Part shown: piece by piece, positions 16,274 to 30,266 of the stretch
Layout: each line of letters begins with the position of its first letter
Position numbering within the stretch: position 1 is the stretch's first letter
Assembly (NCBI GenBank): GCA_001303245.1
Contig: LJNS01000020.1
Coordinates: forward strand, 1 to 32,647
Length of the DNA: 32,647 nt
Origin: Gammaproteobacteria bacterium SG8_30
GTDB lineage: Bacteria > Pseudomonadota > Gammaproteobacteria > Steroidobacterales > Steroidobacteraceae
Direction: 5' to 3'
Made by a program: the position numbers and the translations under genes
Notes under the pieces: generated by a model
Told to the model about the DNA's origin: nothing
Database searches by the model: none
Seen by the model: only the letters and a program-made list of their open reading frames with translations

Positions 16274-17349
16274 AGGACGCCATTCGCCGCCGCCTCGAGC
16301 GTCTCGTCGACCGCTGCGACGAGGTCGGCCGACTGCTCGCCGAGCCGGACGCCGCGGCGCGTCCGGACCGGTTCCGCGAGCTGTCGGTCGAATACGCGCG
16401 CCTCGAGCCGGTCGCGGCCGCGTTCCGCGCCTGGCTGGAACTCGAGCGCCAGCTCGAATCGGTGCGGGGCATGGCCTCGGACCCCGATCCCGGGGTCCGG
16501 GAACTGGCGGCCGTCGAGGTGGAACAGCTGAGCCGCCGGGTCGCCGATGAGGAAACGGCGCTGCAGTGGGCGCTCGTTCCGCCGGATCCGCAGGACGAGA
16601 GCAACGTCTTCCTGGAGATTCGTGCGGCCGCAGGCGGCGACGAAGCCGCCATTTTCGCCGGCGACCTGTTCCGCATGTACGCGCGGTACGCGGACTCGCA
16701 GGGCTGGCGGGTCGAAGTGCTGTCGGAGAACCGCGGAGAGCATGGCGGCTACCGCGAGATCATCAGCCGGATCGTCGGCCGCGGCGCCTACGCGAAGCTC
16801 AAGTTCGAGTCCGGCACGCACCGGGTGCAGCGCGTGCCGGCGACGGAGGCGCAGGGCCGCATCCACACCTCGACCTGCACCGTGGCGATCCTGCCGGAGT
16901 CGGAGGAAGTCGAATCGGTGGACGTCAACCCGGCCGAGCTTCGCATCGACACCTACCGCGCGTCGGGCGCCGGCGGGCAGCACGTCAACAAGACCGACTC
17001 CGCCGTGCGGATCACGCATCTCCCGACGGGCATCGTCGTCGAATGCCAGGACGAGCGCTCGCAGCACAAGAATCGCGCCCGGGCGCTGGCCCTACTCAAG
17101 GCGAAGCTGCTCGCGGCGGAGCGCGAGCGCCGGCAGCAGCACACCGAGGCCACCCGGCGGCTGCAGGTGGGCACCGGCGATCGCTCCGAGCGCGTCCGGA
17201 CCTACAACTTCCCTCAGGGCCGGCTCACCGACCACCGCATCGACCTAACGCTCTACAAGCTCGAGGAAATCGTCGAGGGCGACCTCGCCCCGGTGATCGA
17301 GCCCCTGGCGCGCGAATACCGGGCCGAGCAGCTCGCCGAACTGTCCTAG
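16270..17349 (+). CDS. prfA: Peptide chain release factor 1
   Basis: A 359-residue class-I release factor recognising UAA and UAG. The codon-reading tripeptide PAT lies in [14 protein letters not shown] (the PxT form specific to RF1, not the SPF of RF2). The catalytic GGQ is G235-G236-Q237 in [13 protein letters not shown], the Gln that PrmC methylates. [14 protein letters not shown] marks the end of the family core. The start is TTG at 16270, overlapping the hemA stop as TTGA; residue 2 onwards ([11 protein letters not shown]) aligns with the E. coli N-terminus, and no nearby ATG or GTG fits. It has no visible SD of its own, so translation probably relies on coupling with hemA. prmC lies about 0.9 kb downstream. 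Confidence 0.97.
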   Translation: MKDAIRRRLERLVDRCDEVGRLLAEPDAAARPDRFRELSVEYARLEPVAAAFRAWLELERQLESVRGMASDPDPGVRELAAVEVEQLSRRVADEETALQWALVPPDPQDESNVFLEIRAAAGGDEAAIFAGDLFRMYARYADSQGWRVEVLSENRGEHGGYREIISRIVGRGAYAKLKFESGTHRVQRVPATEAQGRIHTSTCTVAILPESEEVESVDVNPAELRIDTYRASGAGGQHVNKTDSAVRITHLPTGIVVECQDERSQHKNRARALALLKAKLLAAERERRQQHTEATRRLQVGTGDRSERVRTYNFPQGRLTDHRIDLTLYKLEEIVEGDLAPVIEPLAREYRAEQLAELS

Positions 17350-18155
17350 TCCGTTCCGGGAAGTTCGCCGGCGCGCAGGCGCAGGTCGTACCACACCACG
17401 ACGACCACCGCGGCGCCGAGCGGCAGCAGGAACACCGAGAGCAGCACGACGGAAACGATGCTGCTCAGGAACACAGCAAGCGCCGGCGCCAGAACCGTCA
17501 GCACGGCGGTCACGATGCCGGCCACCAGGAACACGGCGATCATCATCAGGAGCAGCACCCCGTAGACCATGCCGATGTGCCAGAAGAAACCGCGGGTGAG
17601 CCGCCAGCTGCTCCGCAGCGACGCGACGGGACCCGCCGGGCGGAGCACCACTTCGGCCGTGACCAGCGCGAGCCGCACCGAGATCCAGCTGAGGGCGACG
17701 AGCGCGGCCAGCACGACGGACACCACGAGGGAGTAACTGCCACCCTGCCAGGCCCAGACGCCGATGCCCGCCGCGACCCCGAACGGCGCGCCAACGGCGA
17801 TCCCGGCCAGCAGCGAGGCGCCGATGAGCGGCAGGAGCCGTCCGAGCGCCGCACGCAGCGACTCGGCTGTGGAGCCGCCGCCCTGTGCGTAGGAGTGCAC
17901 GCGGTGCTGCACAGCCACCGCCAGCCAGCCGTAGACGACGAAGGCGGCGAGGGTCGCGAGTGCCGTGCCAGGAGTCAGCGCCGTGACCACTTCGTCGGCC
18001 TCCCCTCCAGGCTGCAGGAACTCCGGGATCGTCGCCGCGAGCGCCGCGGGAATGGCGATCGGCAGCACCGCGGGCAGCGCGGCCGTGTAGAGGCGGGCCG
18101 CGGCGCTGGCGAGCGCCCAGGCTCCGGCGGGCTGCTGCGGCAGAGACGAGTCCAT
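17346..18155 (-). CDS. Polytopic membrane protein of unknown function
   Basis: A 269-residue hydrophobic protein with about six membrane segments, for example [88 protein letters not shown] and [28 protein letters not shown]. The general layout, with [18 protein letters not shown] before a membrane hairpin and a VVWYDLRLR end, recalls YciC/UPF0259-like or glycerophosphodiesterase-associated membrane domains, but I cannot assign a function. ATG at 18155 is preferred because GGAG lies 8 nt upstream; an ATG at 18161 and a GTG at 18194 are alternatives. Its stop shares the CTAG at 17346-17349 with the prfA stop on the other strand. Confidence 0.75.
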   Translation of the reverse strand: MDSSLPQQPAGAWALASAAARLYTAALPAVLPIAIPAALAATIPEFLQPGGEADEVVTALTPGTALATLAAFVVYGWLAVAVQHRVHSYAQGGGSTAESLRAALGRLLPLIGASLLAGIAVGAPFGVAAGIGVWAWQGGSYSLVVSVVLAALVALSWISVRLALVTAEVVLRPAGPVASLRSSWRLTRGFFWHIGMVYGVLLLMMIAVFLVAGIVTAVLTVLAPALAVFLSSIVSVVLLSVFLLPLGAAVVVVVWYDLRLRAGELPGTD

Positions 18156-18256
18156 GCGCATGCTCCGTGAGATGACGTCCGAGTCTGCTGGCACCGCGGC
18201 GCAGGCGCAAGCGCGTGCCGCGGCACGTTCCCGCGTACTAGACTCAGCTCCAAGCC

Positions 18257-19096
18257 ATGACCACCATCGACGAAGCTCTGCAGCGGGCTCGGGCCAGGCT
18301 CGACGGCCGGACCGCCTCGCCCGCGCTCGACGCCGAGGTGCTGCTTGCGCACGTCCTCGGGACGGGACGCGGTCTGCTCAGGGCCCGCGACACCGACCCC
18401 TGCCCGCCCACTGCCCTCGCCCGTTTCCGGGAGCTCGTCGCGCGCAGGGCGCGAGGAGAACCGGTGGCATACCTGACCGGGACCAAGGGATTCTGCGATC
18501 TGGAGCTCGAGGTCGTTCCGGGCGTGCTGATCCCCCGCCCCGAGACGGAATTGCTCGTCGAGCTTGCGCTACGCCTCGGCGAGCGACTCGACGCGCCTTC
18601 CGTACTCGATCTCGGGACGGGCAGCGGCGCCATCGCGCTCGCCCTGGCCCGCGAGTGGCCGGCGGCCGCGATCGTTGCAGTCGACGTGAGCCCGTCGGCG
18701 CTGGCCGTCGCACGGCGCAATGCCGGGCGTGCCGGCATCGCCAACGTGACTTTCGTGCAGGGTCGCTGGCTCGACGCGATCGCGGGCCGTTTCGACTTCA
18801 TCGTCAGCAACCCGCCCTACGTGGCGGCGGACGATCCCCACCTGCCGGCCCTCGCCCACGAGCCGGAACTCGCTCTCGTGCCCGGACCGACTGGCCTCGA
18901 GGCCATCGAAGCCATCGTCGGGCGGGCTCCCGCACGACTCGTGCCCGGCGGTTGGCTGCTGGTCGAGCATGGGGCGGCACAAGCTGCCGCCGCGCGCCGG
19001 ATGTTCAGGCAGGCAGGCCTCGGAGAGGTCGAGACCTTTCGGGACCTCGCCGGCCTGGAGCGCGTCACCGCCGGCCGTCGGCCAGCAGCGGGCTGA
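18257..19096 (+). CDS. prmC: Release factor glutamine methyltransferase
   Basis: A 279-residue SAM-dependent N5-glutamine methyltransferase that methylates the GGQ glutamine of RF1 and RF2 and so speeds termination. An N-terminal helical domain ([26 protein letters not shown]) leads to [23 protein letters not shown]-binding motif I is [15 protein letters not shown], and the catalytic NPPY is N185-Y188 in [13 protein letters not shown]. Length and motif order are standard. It is separated from its substrate gene prfA by one gene on the opposite strand. A possible -10 TAGACT lies at 18239-18244; the SD is weak. It starts a plus-strand run with ppiB and mtgA. Confidence 0.96.
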   Translation: MTTIDEALQRARARLDGRTASPALDAEVLLAHVLGTGRGLLRARDTDPCPPTALARFRELVARRARGEPVAYLTGTKGFCDLELEVVPGVLIPRPETELLVELALRLGERLDAPSVLDLGTGSGAIALALAREWPAAAIVAVDVSPSALAVARRNAGRAGIANVTFVQGRWLDAIAGRFDFIVSNPPYVAADDPHLPALAHEPELALVPGPTGLEAIEAIVGRAPARLVPGGWLLVEHGAAQAAAARRMFRQAGLGEVETFRDLAGLERVTAGRRPAAG

Positions 19097-19105
19097 CGCG
19101 GCGGC

Positions 19106-19111
19106 TACAAT
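19106..19111 (+). promoter_or_regulatory. Possible -10 element for ppiB
   Basis: TACAAT, five of six matches to the consensus, in context GCTACAAT, 31 nt before the chosen ppiB ATG. A matching -35 is not evident. If it is the -10 element, the ATG at 19110 lies inside it, which favours the start at 19143. Confidence 0.4.
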
Positions 19112-19142
19112 GCAGCTTCTTCCTGTCGATCCGGATGTTCCC

Positions 19143-19637
19143 ATGATCAGGTTCGAGACATCGCTCGGCGATTTCGTCGTCGAGCTCTTTCCCGGCGAAG
19201 CGCCGGTCACGTCGGAGAACTTCCTGCAGTACGTCGACGCAGGGCACTTCGACGGCACCGTCTTCCACCGCGTCATCCCGGGCTTCGTCATTCAGGGCGG
19301 CGGGCTCACCGAGGATATGAGCCAGAAGAAGACGCGCGCGCCGATCGAGAACGAGGCGACCAACGGCCTGCGCAACCTGCGCGGGACGCTGTCGATGGCG
19401 CGCACCAACGACATCAACAGCGCGACCTCGCAATTTTTCGTCAATCTCGTAGACAACGCGTTCCTCGACCACCAGGGACCGGGCAACTACGGCTACGCCG
19501 TGTTCGGTAAGGTCGTGGAAGGCATGGACGTGATCGACGCCATCGCGAAGGTGAAGACTGGGCGACGGCGCGGGCACGACGACGTGCCCGTGGAAGCCGT
19601 GGTCGTCCGCTCCGCCCGCAGGGTCGCGGACGCCTGA
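19143..19637 (+). CDS. ppiB: Cytoplasmic cyclophilin-type peptidyl-prolyl isomerase
   Basis: 164 residues, identical in length to E. coli PpiB; catalyses cis-trans isomerisation of proline peptide bonds. The catalytic Arg is R43 in [15 protein letters not shown], followed by [20 protein letters not shown] and [13 protein letters not shown], all strongly conserved. The C-terminal [18 protein letters not shown] block is typical. There is no signal peptide, so it is the cytoplasmic form rather than PpiA. The ATG at 19143 was chosen because the following residues [16 protein letters not shown] match the family start. The SD is weak. It lies 46 nt after prmC and 23 nt before mtgA. Confidence 0.95.
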   Translation: MIRFETSLGDFVVELFPGEAPVTSENFLQYVDAGHFDGTVFHRVIPGFVIQGGGLTEDMSQKKTRAPIENEATNGLRNLRGTLSMARTNDINSATSQFFVNLVDNAFLDHQGPGNYGYAVFGKVVEGMDVIDAIAKVKTGRRRGHDDVPVEAVVVRSARRVADA

Positions 19638-19660
19638 GGCACGGCCCCGCCGCCAGGGCC

Positions 19661-20401
19661 GTGGCGCGCCGCCGTCGCTCCCTGCCGTCCCGGCTGCTGC
19701 GCGCACTCCTGGCAGCGGCCGTCGCGCTGCTGCTCGCGCTGCTCGGCCTGCTGCTCGCGTTCCGTTGGGTGCCCGTGCCGCTGACCGCCTTCATGGTGCG
19801 TGACCGCGTCGGCGCGCTCGTCACGCGCGCACCCGGCTACGAGTTCCGCCACGACTGGGTTCCCTGGGAGCGGATCTCGCCGCACGCCGCCGTCGCCGTG
19901 ATCGCGGCCGAGGACCAGAAGTTCGCCTCGCATTCCGGCTTCGATCTCGAGTCGATCGACCAGGCGCTCGAGGAGGCGCGACGCGGCGGCCGGGTCCGGG
20001 GCGCGAGCACCCTCTCGCAGCAGGTCGCCAAGAACGTGTTCCTGTGGCCCGGCCAGAGCTGGCTGCGCAAGGGCCTCGAGGCAGGCCTCACGGTGCTGAT
20101 CGAGCTGGCCTGGCCGAAGCGCCGCATCCTCGAGGTGTACCTGAACAGCGCGCAATTCGGCCGCGGCGTCTGGGGGATCGAGGCCGCGAGCAGGCGCTTC
20201 TTCGACAAGCCGGCCGCGGCGCTGAACCGCCACGAGGCCGCACTGCTCGCGGCCGTGCTGCCGAACCCGATCCGGCTGCGGGCCGACAAGCCTTCAGGAT
20301 TCGTGCGCAGTCGCCAGCAGTGGATCCTGCGGCAGATGGATGCACTCGGCGGTGCTGCTCACCTCCACGCGATCGAGCCCGGGGTCTCCGCCGCGCTGTA
20401 G
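19661..20401 (+). CDS. mtgA: Monofunctional biosynthetic peptidoglycan transglycosylase
   Basis: A 246-residue GT51 glycosyltransferase that polymerises lipid II into glycan strands. One N-terminal transmembrane anchor follows a basic start ([26 protein letters not shown]). The catalytic Glu is E84 in [37 protein letters not shown] and [29 protein letters not shown] are the hallmark donor and acceptor motifs, and there is no transpeptidase domain. The start is GTG at 19661, 23 nt after ppiB, with a weak SD-like AGGG close to it. Length and ending ([22 protein letters not shown]) fit MtgA. Confidence 0.95.
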   Translation: MARRRRSLPSRLLRALLAAAVALLLALLGLLLAFRWVPVPLTAFMVRDRVGALVTRAPGYEFRHDWVPWERISPHAAVAVIAAEDQKFASHSGFDLESIDQALEEARRGGRVRGASTLSQQVAKNVFLWPGQSWLRKGLEAGLTVLIELAWPKRRILEVYLNSAQFGRGVWGIEAASRRFFDKPAAALNRHEAALLAAVLPNPIRLRADKPSGFVRSRQQWILRQMDALGGAAHLHAIEPGVSAAL

Positions 20402-20469
20402 GGAGCTTCCCGGGTCCGAAGGCGGCCGGCTTGCGCTAAGGTCGGCACAGTACCCTCGGAGGCGACCCA

Positions 20470-21975
20470 ATGCCGCGCTACGTACTGGCCCTCGACCAGG
20501 GAACGACGACTTCGCGCTCCATCCTGTTCGACCACGACGGAAACATGGCCGCCGTGGCGCAGAAGGAATTCGCGCAGCACTTCCCCCGGCCGGGATGGGT
20601 CGAGCACGATCCGGACGAGATCTGGGCATCGCAGGCCGCGACCGTCGCGGAGGTCATGGCGCTCGCCGATGCAACGCCCGCGGACGTCGCTGCCGTCGGC
20701 ATCGCCAATCAGCGCGAGACGACCCTGCTGTGGGACCGGGCGACCGGCCGGCCGGTCGCCCCGGCTATCGTCTGGCAGGACCGGAGGACCGCGGCAGTCT
20801 GCGACCGGCTGCGCGAGGACGGCCGGGAGCCCGAGATCGTCGAGCGCACCGGGCTGCTGATCGATCCGTACTTCTCCGGCACCAAGCTGGCCTGGCTGCT
20901 CGACAACGTCGCGGGCGCCCGCGATCGCGCGGAGCGGGGCGAGCTCGCATTCGGCACGGTCGACAGCTGGCTCGTCTACAAGCTCTCGGAGCACCGCCTG
21001 CACGTGACGGATGCGACGAATGCGAGCCGTACGCAGCTCTACAACCTGGCGACCGGCGACTGGGACGACCGGATGCTCGAGCTGCTGCGCATACCGCGGG
21101 CCTGCCTGCCCCAGATAGTTCCGTCGTTGATCCGGCCGGACCACGAGGCGCGCGGCGGGGCACTCGAGGCCATGATCGAGGGCAGGCCCGTGCCGCTCGC
21201 CGGCATCGGCGGCGATCAGCAGGCGGCGCTGTTCGGCCAGGCCTGCTTCGAGCCGGGCATGGCCAAGAACACCTACGGGACCGGCTGCTTCATGCTCATG
21301 AACGGGGGCACGCAGCCGCCGGTGTCGCACAACCGGCTGCTGTCCACCGTCGCCTGGGACGACGGCAAGGTGAGCTACGCGCTGGAGGGAAGCGTTTTCG
21401 TGGCCGGGGCAGTCGTGCAGTGGCTCCGTGATGGCCTCGGCTTCATCCGCGAGTCCTCCGAGGTCGAGGCACTCGCCCGCTCGGTGCCCGACAGTGATGG
21501 CGTATACCTGGTGCCGGCCTTCACCGGGCTCGGCAGCCCGCACTGGGACGCCCACGCGCGCGGCGTCATGGTCGGCCTCACCCGCGGCACCACCCGGGGT
21601 CACGTGGCGCGCGCCGCGCTCGAGGGCATCGCGTTCCAGAGCGCCGAGGTGCTCGATGCCATGCGGCGGGACGCCGGGCATCCGCTCGTCGAGTTGCGGG
21701 TCGACGGCGGAGCGACCGTCAACGACCTGCTGATGCAGTTCCAGGCGGACCTGCTCGGAGTGCCGGTGGTCCGGCCGCGAATCCGCGAGACGACGGCGCT
21801 CGGTGCGGCCTACCTTGCCGGGCTCGCGACCGGCTTCTGGGGCTCCCGCGAGGAGGTGGCCGGCAAGTGGCAGGCCGAGCGGACCTTCGAGCCGCGGATG
21901 AGCCGCGACGAGGCCGAGGCGCGCATGCACGGCTGGTCCCGGGCCGTGGAGCGGGCAAGGGCCTGGAGCGACTGA
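20470..21975 (+). CDS. glpK: Glycerol kinase
   Basis: A 501-residue FGGY-family kinase that makes sn-glycerol 3-phosphate from glycerol and ATP. The N-terminal [59 protein letters not shown] and [11 protein letters not shown] are glycerol-kinase specific, and FDGG-type [22 protein letters not shown] occurs in the second domain. [11 protein letters not shown] is intact. SD GGAGG stands 9 nt before the ATG, and a GCTAAGGT -10-like element lies at 20435-20442. No glpF, glpD or glpR is adjacent, so glycerol entry and regulation must be encoded elsewhere. Its product could feed acylglycerol synthesis, the pathway of the WS/DGAT enzyme at 5918-7486, but this is inference. Confidence 0.97.
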   Translation: MPRYVLALDQGTTTSRSILFDHDGNMAAVAQKEFAQHFPRPGWVEHDPDEIWASQAATVAEVMALADATPADVAAVGIANQRETTLLWDRATGRPVAPAIVWQDRRTAAVCDRLREDGREPEIVERTGLLIDPYFSGTKLAWLLDNVAGARDRAERGELAFGTVDSWLVYKLSEHRLHVTDATNASRTQLYNLATGDWDDRMLELLRIPRACLPQIVPSLIRPDHEARGGALEAMIEGRPVPLAGIGGDQQAALFGQACFEPGMAKNTYGTGCFMLMNGGTQPPVSHNRLLSTVAWDDGKVSYALEGSVFVAGAVVQWLRDGLGFIRESSEVEALARSVPDSDGVYLVPAFTGLGSPHWDAHARGVMVGLTRGTTRGHVARAALEGIAFQSAEVLDAMRRDAGHPLVELRVDGGATVNDLLMQFQADLLGVPVVRPRIRETTALGAAYLAGLATGFWGSREEVAGKWQAERTFEPRMSRDEAEARMHGWSRAVERARAWSD

Positions 21976-21994
21976 CGGGTCCTCGTACGCGGGC

Positions 21995-22025
21995 GAGGGC
22001 CCCGACGCCGTTGCGCCGGGGCCTC
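21995..22025. terminator. Bidirectional hairpin between glpK and TonB receptor
   Basis: A long hairpin with arms GAGGGCCCCGACGC and GCGCCGGGGCCTC around loop CGTT, with one bulged G and one A-C mismatch, 19 nt after the glpK stop and 12 nt before the stop of the convergent receptor gene. No T-tract. Confidence 0.6.
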
Positions 22026-22037
22026 GTGCGTGGCCGG

Positions 22038-24530
22038 CTAGAAGTTGACGGCCAGCCTCCCGTAGAAGAAGCGGCCGGAGCGGCCGAACGGAGAGTAGTT
22101 CGAGAACGGTGTATTGCCGGTCGAGTTGCGCGTCACGGGGAACGCGTCGGGATACTCGTCGAAGAGGTTCTCGGCGCCTACCGACAGCCGGATGTGGTCG
22201 GTGACGTCGAAGCGGAAGTCCAGGTCCACCAGCGTCTTCGCCGACAGGCGGAAGTCGAGATTCTCCGACGTTCCCGGATCGAGCGCATCCCCGTAACGGG
22301 TCGCGCGCAGGGTCGCACCGAGGCGGTCGGTCGTCCAATTCACGACTGCGGCGAACTTGTCCGCGGGATTGCCCTCCTCGAACGTCAGCACGTTGACGCG
22401 TGCAAAGAGCGGCGGCGGCGGGTCGAGTGCCTCGAGCTCCTCGGTCTCCGGCACGCGCGTGACCTTCGTGTCGTTGAAGTTGGCCACCAGCGTGAAGTCG
22501 AAGCGGCCTGCGCGCCCCGCTTCCCAGGGCCAGTTGATCACGACGTCGAGGCCCTTCGTCTCCGTGTCCACGCCGTTGATGAAGAACCGGCCGCCGCCGA
22601 TGCCGATGAAGCCGAGGCTCTCGAGGTAGTCGCGCACGTTGGCCTGCGTGAGGTTCTCCGAGAGCACGATGCGGTCGTCGATGTCGATCCGGTACGCATC
22701 GACCGTGATGCTCACGTCGCCGAAGCGCATCACCGCGCCGAGCGAGAAGTTGATCGACTCCTCGGCGTCCAGCGGCTTGGCGCCGAGCGCCTCGGCAACG
22801 GGATCGGTCGCGGGGAAGGTGGTGATGTCGAACGGCACGCCGTTGATGAAGTTGGTCGAGGTCGTGGCGAAGTACTGCTGCTGCAGCGACGGGGCGCGGA
22901 AACCGTTCTGGACCGAGCCGCGCAGCGCGAAGCCGTCGGTGAAGTCGTAGCGCAGGGCCAGTTTGCCGGAAACGTTGCCGCCGAAATCGGAGTAGTCCTC
23001 CGCCCGGACGGCCACCGATCCGAGCAGCCTTTCCGTGAGGTTGGCTTCGAGGTCGACGTAGGCACCGACGGCGGTGCGGTTCTCGTCGACCTCGTTGCCC
23101 GGACGGAAGCCCGGAAAGACCTGTGCACCGGAGGCGGTGGGACTGCCGTCCGGGAGCGTCACGCCGCCATTGCGGTAGGAATCGGGCTCGCCGGCGAAGA
23201 TCGAGTAACCCTCTCGCCGTGCCTCGATGCCCGCCGCGACGTTCAGCGGCGAGGCGAGGTTCCCGACCTCGTACTGGCGAACGCCGGAGAAGTTGAACAC
23301 GATCTGGTCGTAGTTGAAGCCGCCGGCGTCGAAGACCGTTCCGCTTGCCGGCCCGATCGAGCGGTTCAGCGTGTTCTCGATGGTGAACTCCATCTCGTTG
23401 AAGCCGTAGACCAGCGAGGAATCCATCGCCCAGTCTCCCCAGTTCCACTCCACGCCAAGCGCGAGGCTGTAGTCCGTGACGGCGGGCGCGATGATGGGGA
23501 GGAACCCGTCCGGGTAGATCTCGATGACGTTGCGGTTGTCGAGCGCCCGGCGGTAGAAGCCGGCCGAGCGCGCGTCGCGATCCTGGTAGCTCGCCCAGCC
23601 GTACAGCGACGCGCCGTTCGCCAGGTCATAGCCGCCGTTGGCGAACACCGAGATCTGCTCGAGCTCCGGCTCGCCGTACCACGCATTGAATCGATCGAAC
23701 GTCTGTTCCCGCGGGTCGAAGGAACCGTCAGGCAGGGTCGGGTACTGCTGGCGCACGTCGTAACCGTCGCGCTCCGTCCGGTTCTGGTCCTTGTACTCGG
23801 CGGTCAATGTCAGGAACCCGCCGGCGCCCAGCGCGAAGCCCTTCCAGCCCGAGACCGTGAGCGTCTCGCCGTCGGAGACGTCGCGGCTCGCCTGCGCGGG
23901 AGCGACCCAGTTGGCTCCCGCCGGAGGACTGCCCGTCGGTACGGAGTAGCTCGACTCGCGGACTCCGTAGGTCATCGTGACGTCGCCGCCCGTGGCCATC
24001 TCCTTCATGCGGAGGTTGATCACGCCTGCGATCGCGTCGGAGCCGTACTGAGCGGATGCACCGTCGCGCAGTACCTCGATCGCCTGAACCGCCGCCGTAG
24101 GGATGGTGTTGAGGTCCACGGCGGCCGCGCCACGGCCGATCGTGCCGTTGACGTTGACCAGCGAGGAAGCGTGGCGGCGCTTGGAGTTCAGCAGCACGAG
24201 CGTCTGGTCCGGGGCCAGCCCGCGCAGGGTCGCCGGGCGGATCGTGTCGGTTCCATCGGCCAGCCCCGGTCGCGGAAAGTTGAACGAGGGCAGCGCCGTC
24301 GACAGCGCCTGGTTGAGTTCCGTCACACCGACGGCAGACAGCGCGGCGGAACCCACGACGTCGACCGGAACGGCCGTGTCGGTCGCCGAGCGGTCGGCCA
24401 CCCGCGTGCCTGTGACGACGATCTGCTCGAGTTCCGCCTGCGGCTGCTGGGCCGTCACGGCGGGAGCGACGAGTGCCGTCACCAGACCGCACCCGAGCGC
24501 CAACCGCACGGCTGGAGTGATCTTGCTCAT
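22038..24530 (-). CDS. TonB-dependent outer-membrane receptor, substrate unknown
   Basis: An 830-residue receptor. Signal peptide KITPAVRLALGCGLVTALVAPAVTA is followed by a TonB-box-like region LEQIVVTGTRVADR. The plug domain includes NQALSTALPSFNFPRPG, IRPATLRGLAPDQTLVLLNSKRRHASSLVN, IPTAAVQAIEVLRDGASAQYGSDAIAGVINL. A 22-strand barrel is inferred from alternating aromatic segments, ending in RFFYGRLAVNF with the terminal Phe needed for BAM assembly. It takes up a scarce ligand using proton-motive force via TonB. The ligand (iron complex, vitamin, sugar or peptide) cannot be told. ATG at 24530 with SD GAGGGG and its own promoter. It lies downstream of metH, but a hairpin separates the two. 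Confidence 0.93.
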   Translation of the reverse strand: MSKITPAVRLALGCGLVTALVAPAVTAQQPQAELEQIVVTGTRVADRSATDTAVPVDVVGSAALSAVGVTELNQALSTALPSFNFPRPGLADGTDTIRPATLRGLAPDQTLVLLNSKRRHASSLVNVNGTIGRGAAAVDLNTIPTAAVQAIEVLRDGASAQYGSDAIAGVINLRMKEMATGGDVTMTYGVRESSYSVPTGSPPAGANWVAPAQASRDVSDGETLTVSGWKGFALGAGGFLTLTAEYKDQNRTERDGYDVRQQYPTLPDGSFDPREQTFDRFNAWYGEPELEQISVFANGGYDLANGASLYGWASYQDRDARSAGFYRRALDNRNVIEIYPDGFLPIIAPAVTDYSLALGVEWNWGDWAMDSSLVYGFNEMEFTIENTLNRSIGPASGTVFDAGGFNYDQIVFNFSGVRQYEVGNLASPLNVAAGIEARREGYSIFAGEPDSYRNGGVTLPDGSPTASGAQVFPGFRPGNEVDENRTAVGAYVDLEANLTERLLGSVAVRAEDYSDFGGNVSGKLALRYDFTDGFALRGSVQNGFRAPSLQQQYFATTSTNFINGVPFDITTFPATDPVAEALGAKPLDAEESINFSLGAVMRFGDVSITVDAYRIDIDDRIVLSENLTQANVRDYLESLGFIGIGGGRFFINGVDTETKGLDVVINWPWEAGRAGRFDFTLVANFNDTKVTRVPETEELEALDPPPPLFARVNVLTFEEGNPADKFAAVVNWTTDRLGATLRATRYGDALDPGTSENLDFRLSAKTLVDLDFRFDVTDHIRLSVGAENLFDEYPDAFPVTRNSTGNTPFSNYSPFGRSGRFFYGRLAVNF

Positions 24531-24580
24531 GGATAATTTCCCCTCAGTTATTCCGTTCTGCTCTTGAAAGGACTGACGTC

Positions 24581-24610
24581 ATTACGCAACACGCGGGCAG
24601 CATGCGTCAA
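24581..24610 (-). promoter_or_regulatory. Promoter of TonB-dependent receptor gene
   Basis: TTGACG (24610-24605) and CGTAAT (24586-24581) on the minus strand, spacing 18 nt, give a leader of roughly 45 nt. The region is visibly AT-richer than its surroundings. No cobalamin riboswitch (B12-box-like element) or Fur box was recognised in it. Confidence 0.5.
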
Positions 24611-24649
24611 GCATCCCGCTTGGGGATTGTTGCGAATTTGGTACAACCA

Positions 24650-24673
24650 TGCCGGCGACCACCGCCGCCGGCA
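24650..24673 (-). terminator. Hairpin terminator after metH
   Basis: A perfect 8-bp stem TGCCGGCG / CGCCGGCA with an 8-nt loop starts 2 nt after the metH stop (minus strand) and is followed by TGGTTGTACC. It separates metH from the receptor gene downstream. Confidence 0.5.
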
Positions 24674-24675
24674 GG

Positions 24676-28377
<3,702 letters not shown>

Positions 28378-28381
28378 CGTC

Positions 28382-29314
<933 letters not shown>

Positions 29315-29327
<13 letters not shown>

Positions 29328-29341
29328 CCGGCACCGCGTCA
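29315..29341 (-). terminator. Strong hairpin terminator after hslO
   Basis: A perfect 11-bp stem TGACGCGGTGC / GCACCGCGTCA with a 5-nt loop, 9 nt past the hslO stop. It is the longest perfect stem noticed in the window. It separates hslO from metF, though the -35 of metF overlaps it. Confidence 0.65.
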
Positions 29342-29350
29342 CGGTCCGGC

Positions 29351-30262
29351 TCAGTGCACCCCGGGGGGCGCCGACGGCTGCACGGCGGAGGCGAACAGCC
29401 TGGCCGCATCGACGGCGTCGAAGCTGTAGGCGCGATTGCAGAACTCGCAGCGCACCTCTACGTTGCCGCGCTCGCGGACGATGTCGCGCACCTCGGGCTC
29501 GCCAAGTGAGCGGAGGATTCCGGAAACGCGTTCCCGAGAACAGGTGCACCGGAAAAAGACCGGCGAGCCCTCGAACAGCCGGACGTCGTCCTCGCTGAAC
29601 AGCCGGTGCAGCAGCGTCTTGCAGGGAAGCTGCAGCAACTCCTCGCGGCTGACCGTCGAGGCCAGCAACCGTAGCCGTTCCCAGGCATCGTCCGCCTCGG
29701 CCAGCACCCGCGGGTCCTCCTCGTAGGAGGCGCCCGCCCCCGTCGCGACCCGCTGCAGCAGCAGGCCAGCCGCGTGCTCGGCGTCAGCCGCCAGCACCAG
29801 GCTGGAGGGCAGCTGCTCGGAGCGTGCGAAGTAGGCCTCGAGACACGACGCGAGCTGCGGCTGGTCCAGCGGCACGATACCCTGGTAGCGGTTGGACTTC
29901 TGCTCGTTCTCCACGGTGGCGGTGAGCCGACCGCCGCCCGTGAGCTCGGCCAGCGTCGCGCCGTCCGGCAACTCGCCACGGTAGCGCGCCACGCCGCGGA
30001 TGGCATGCCGGTGCGTGCACTGAGCCACCATCAGGTGCATCGGGCCTGGGCCCTGGAACTGCAGCGACAGCTGCCCGCGGAACTTCATCGTACCCGCCAG
30101 CAGCGTCGTGGCCGCCATGGCCTCGCCGAGCGCGCCGATCAGCACCCGCGGGTAGTGATGGTGCTCGATCACCGCACGCCAGGCCGCGTCCAGCCTGACG
30201 AAATGACCGCGCACCGGCCACCGCTCGAACAGGAACCGGCGGAGTTGGTCACCTTCGTGCAC
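29351..30262 (-). CDS. hslO: Redox-regulated chaperone Hsp33
   Basis: A 303-residue cytosolic holdase that is activated when oxidation releases its zinc and forms disulfides. The C-terminal redox switch is complete: C239 and C241 in FRCTCSRERV, C272 and C275 in RCEFCNRAYSF, matching the CXC-CXXC arrangement of E. coli Hsp33. The N-terminal chaperone domain shows GHFVRLDAAWRAVIEHHHYP, GTMKFRGQLSLQFQGPGPM and NRYQGIVPLDQ. The start is GTG at 30262, 4 nt after the gatB stop, so it is coupled to gatB. A GatB-Hsp33 pairing has no obvious functional meaning. A strong hairpin follows the gene. Confidence 0.97.
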   Translation of the reverse strand: MHEGDQLRRFLFERWPVRGHFVRLDAAWRAVIEHHHYPRVLIGALGEAMAATTLLAGTMKFRGQLSLQFQGPGPMHLMVAQCTHRHAIRGVARYRGELPDGATLAELTGGGRLTATVENEQKSNRYQGIVPLDQPQLASCLEAYFARSEQLPSSLVLAADAEHAAGLLLQRVATGAGASYEEDPRVLAEADDAWERLRLLASTVSREELLQLPCKTLLHRLFSEDDVRLFEGSPVFFRCTCSRERVSGILRSLGEPEVRDIVRERGNVEVRCEFCNRAYSFDAVDAARLFASAVQPSAPPGVH

Positions 30263-30266
30263 GCCG

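Noticed and set aside
20359-23448. A 1029-codon open frame on the minus strand across glpK and the TonB receptor gene
   Set aside because: It is in a different frame from the receptor and antisense to glpK, has low-complexity Arg/Gly/Ala-rich composition and no recognisable domain. Such frames arise because stop codons are rare at high GC.
24531-24675. Cobalamin riboswitch or Fur box before the TonB receptor
   Set aside because: The gap is 145 nt and already holds a terminator hairpin and a plausible promoter. No B12-box-like or GATAATGATAATC-like sequence was recognised.
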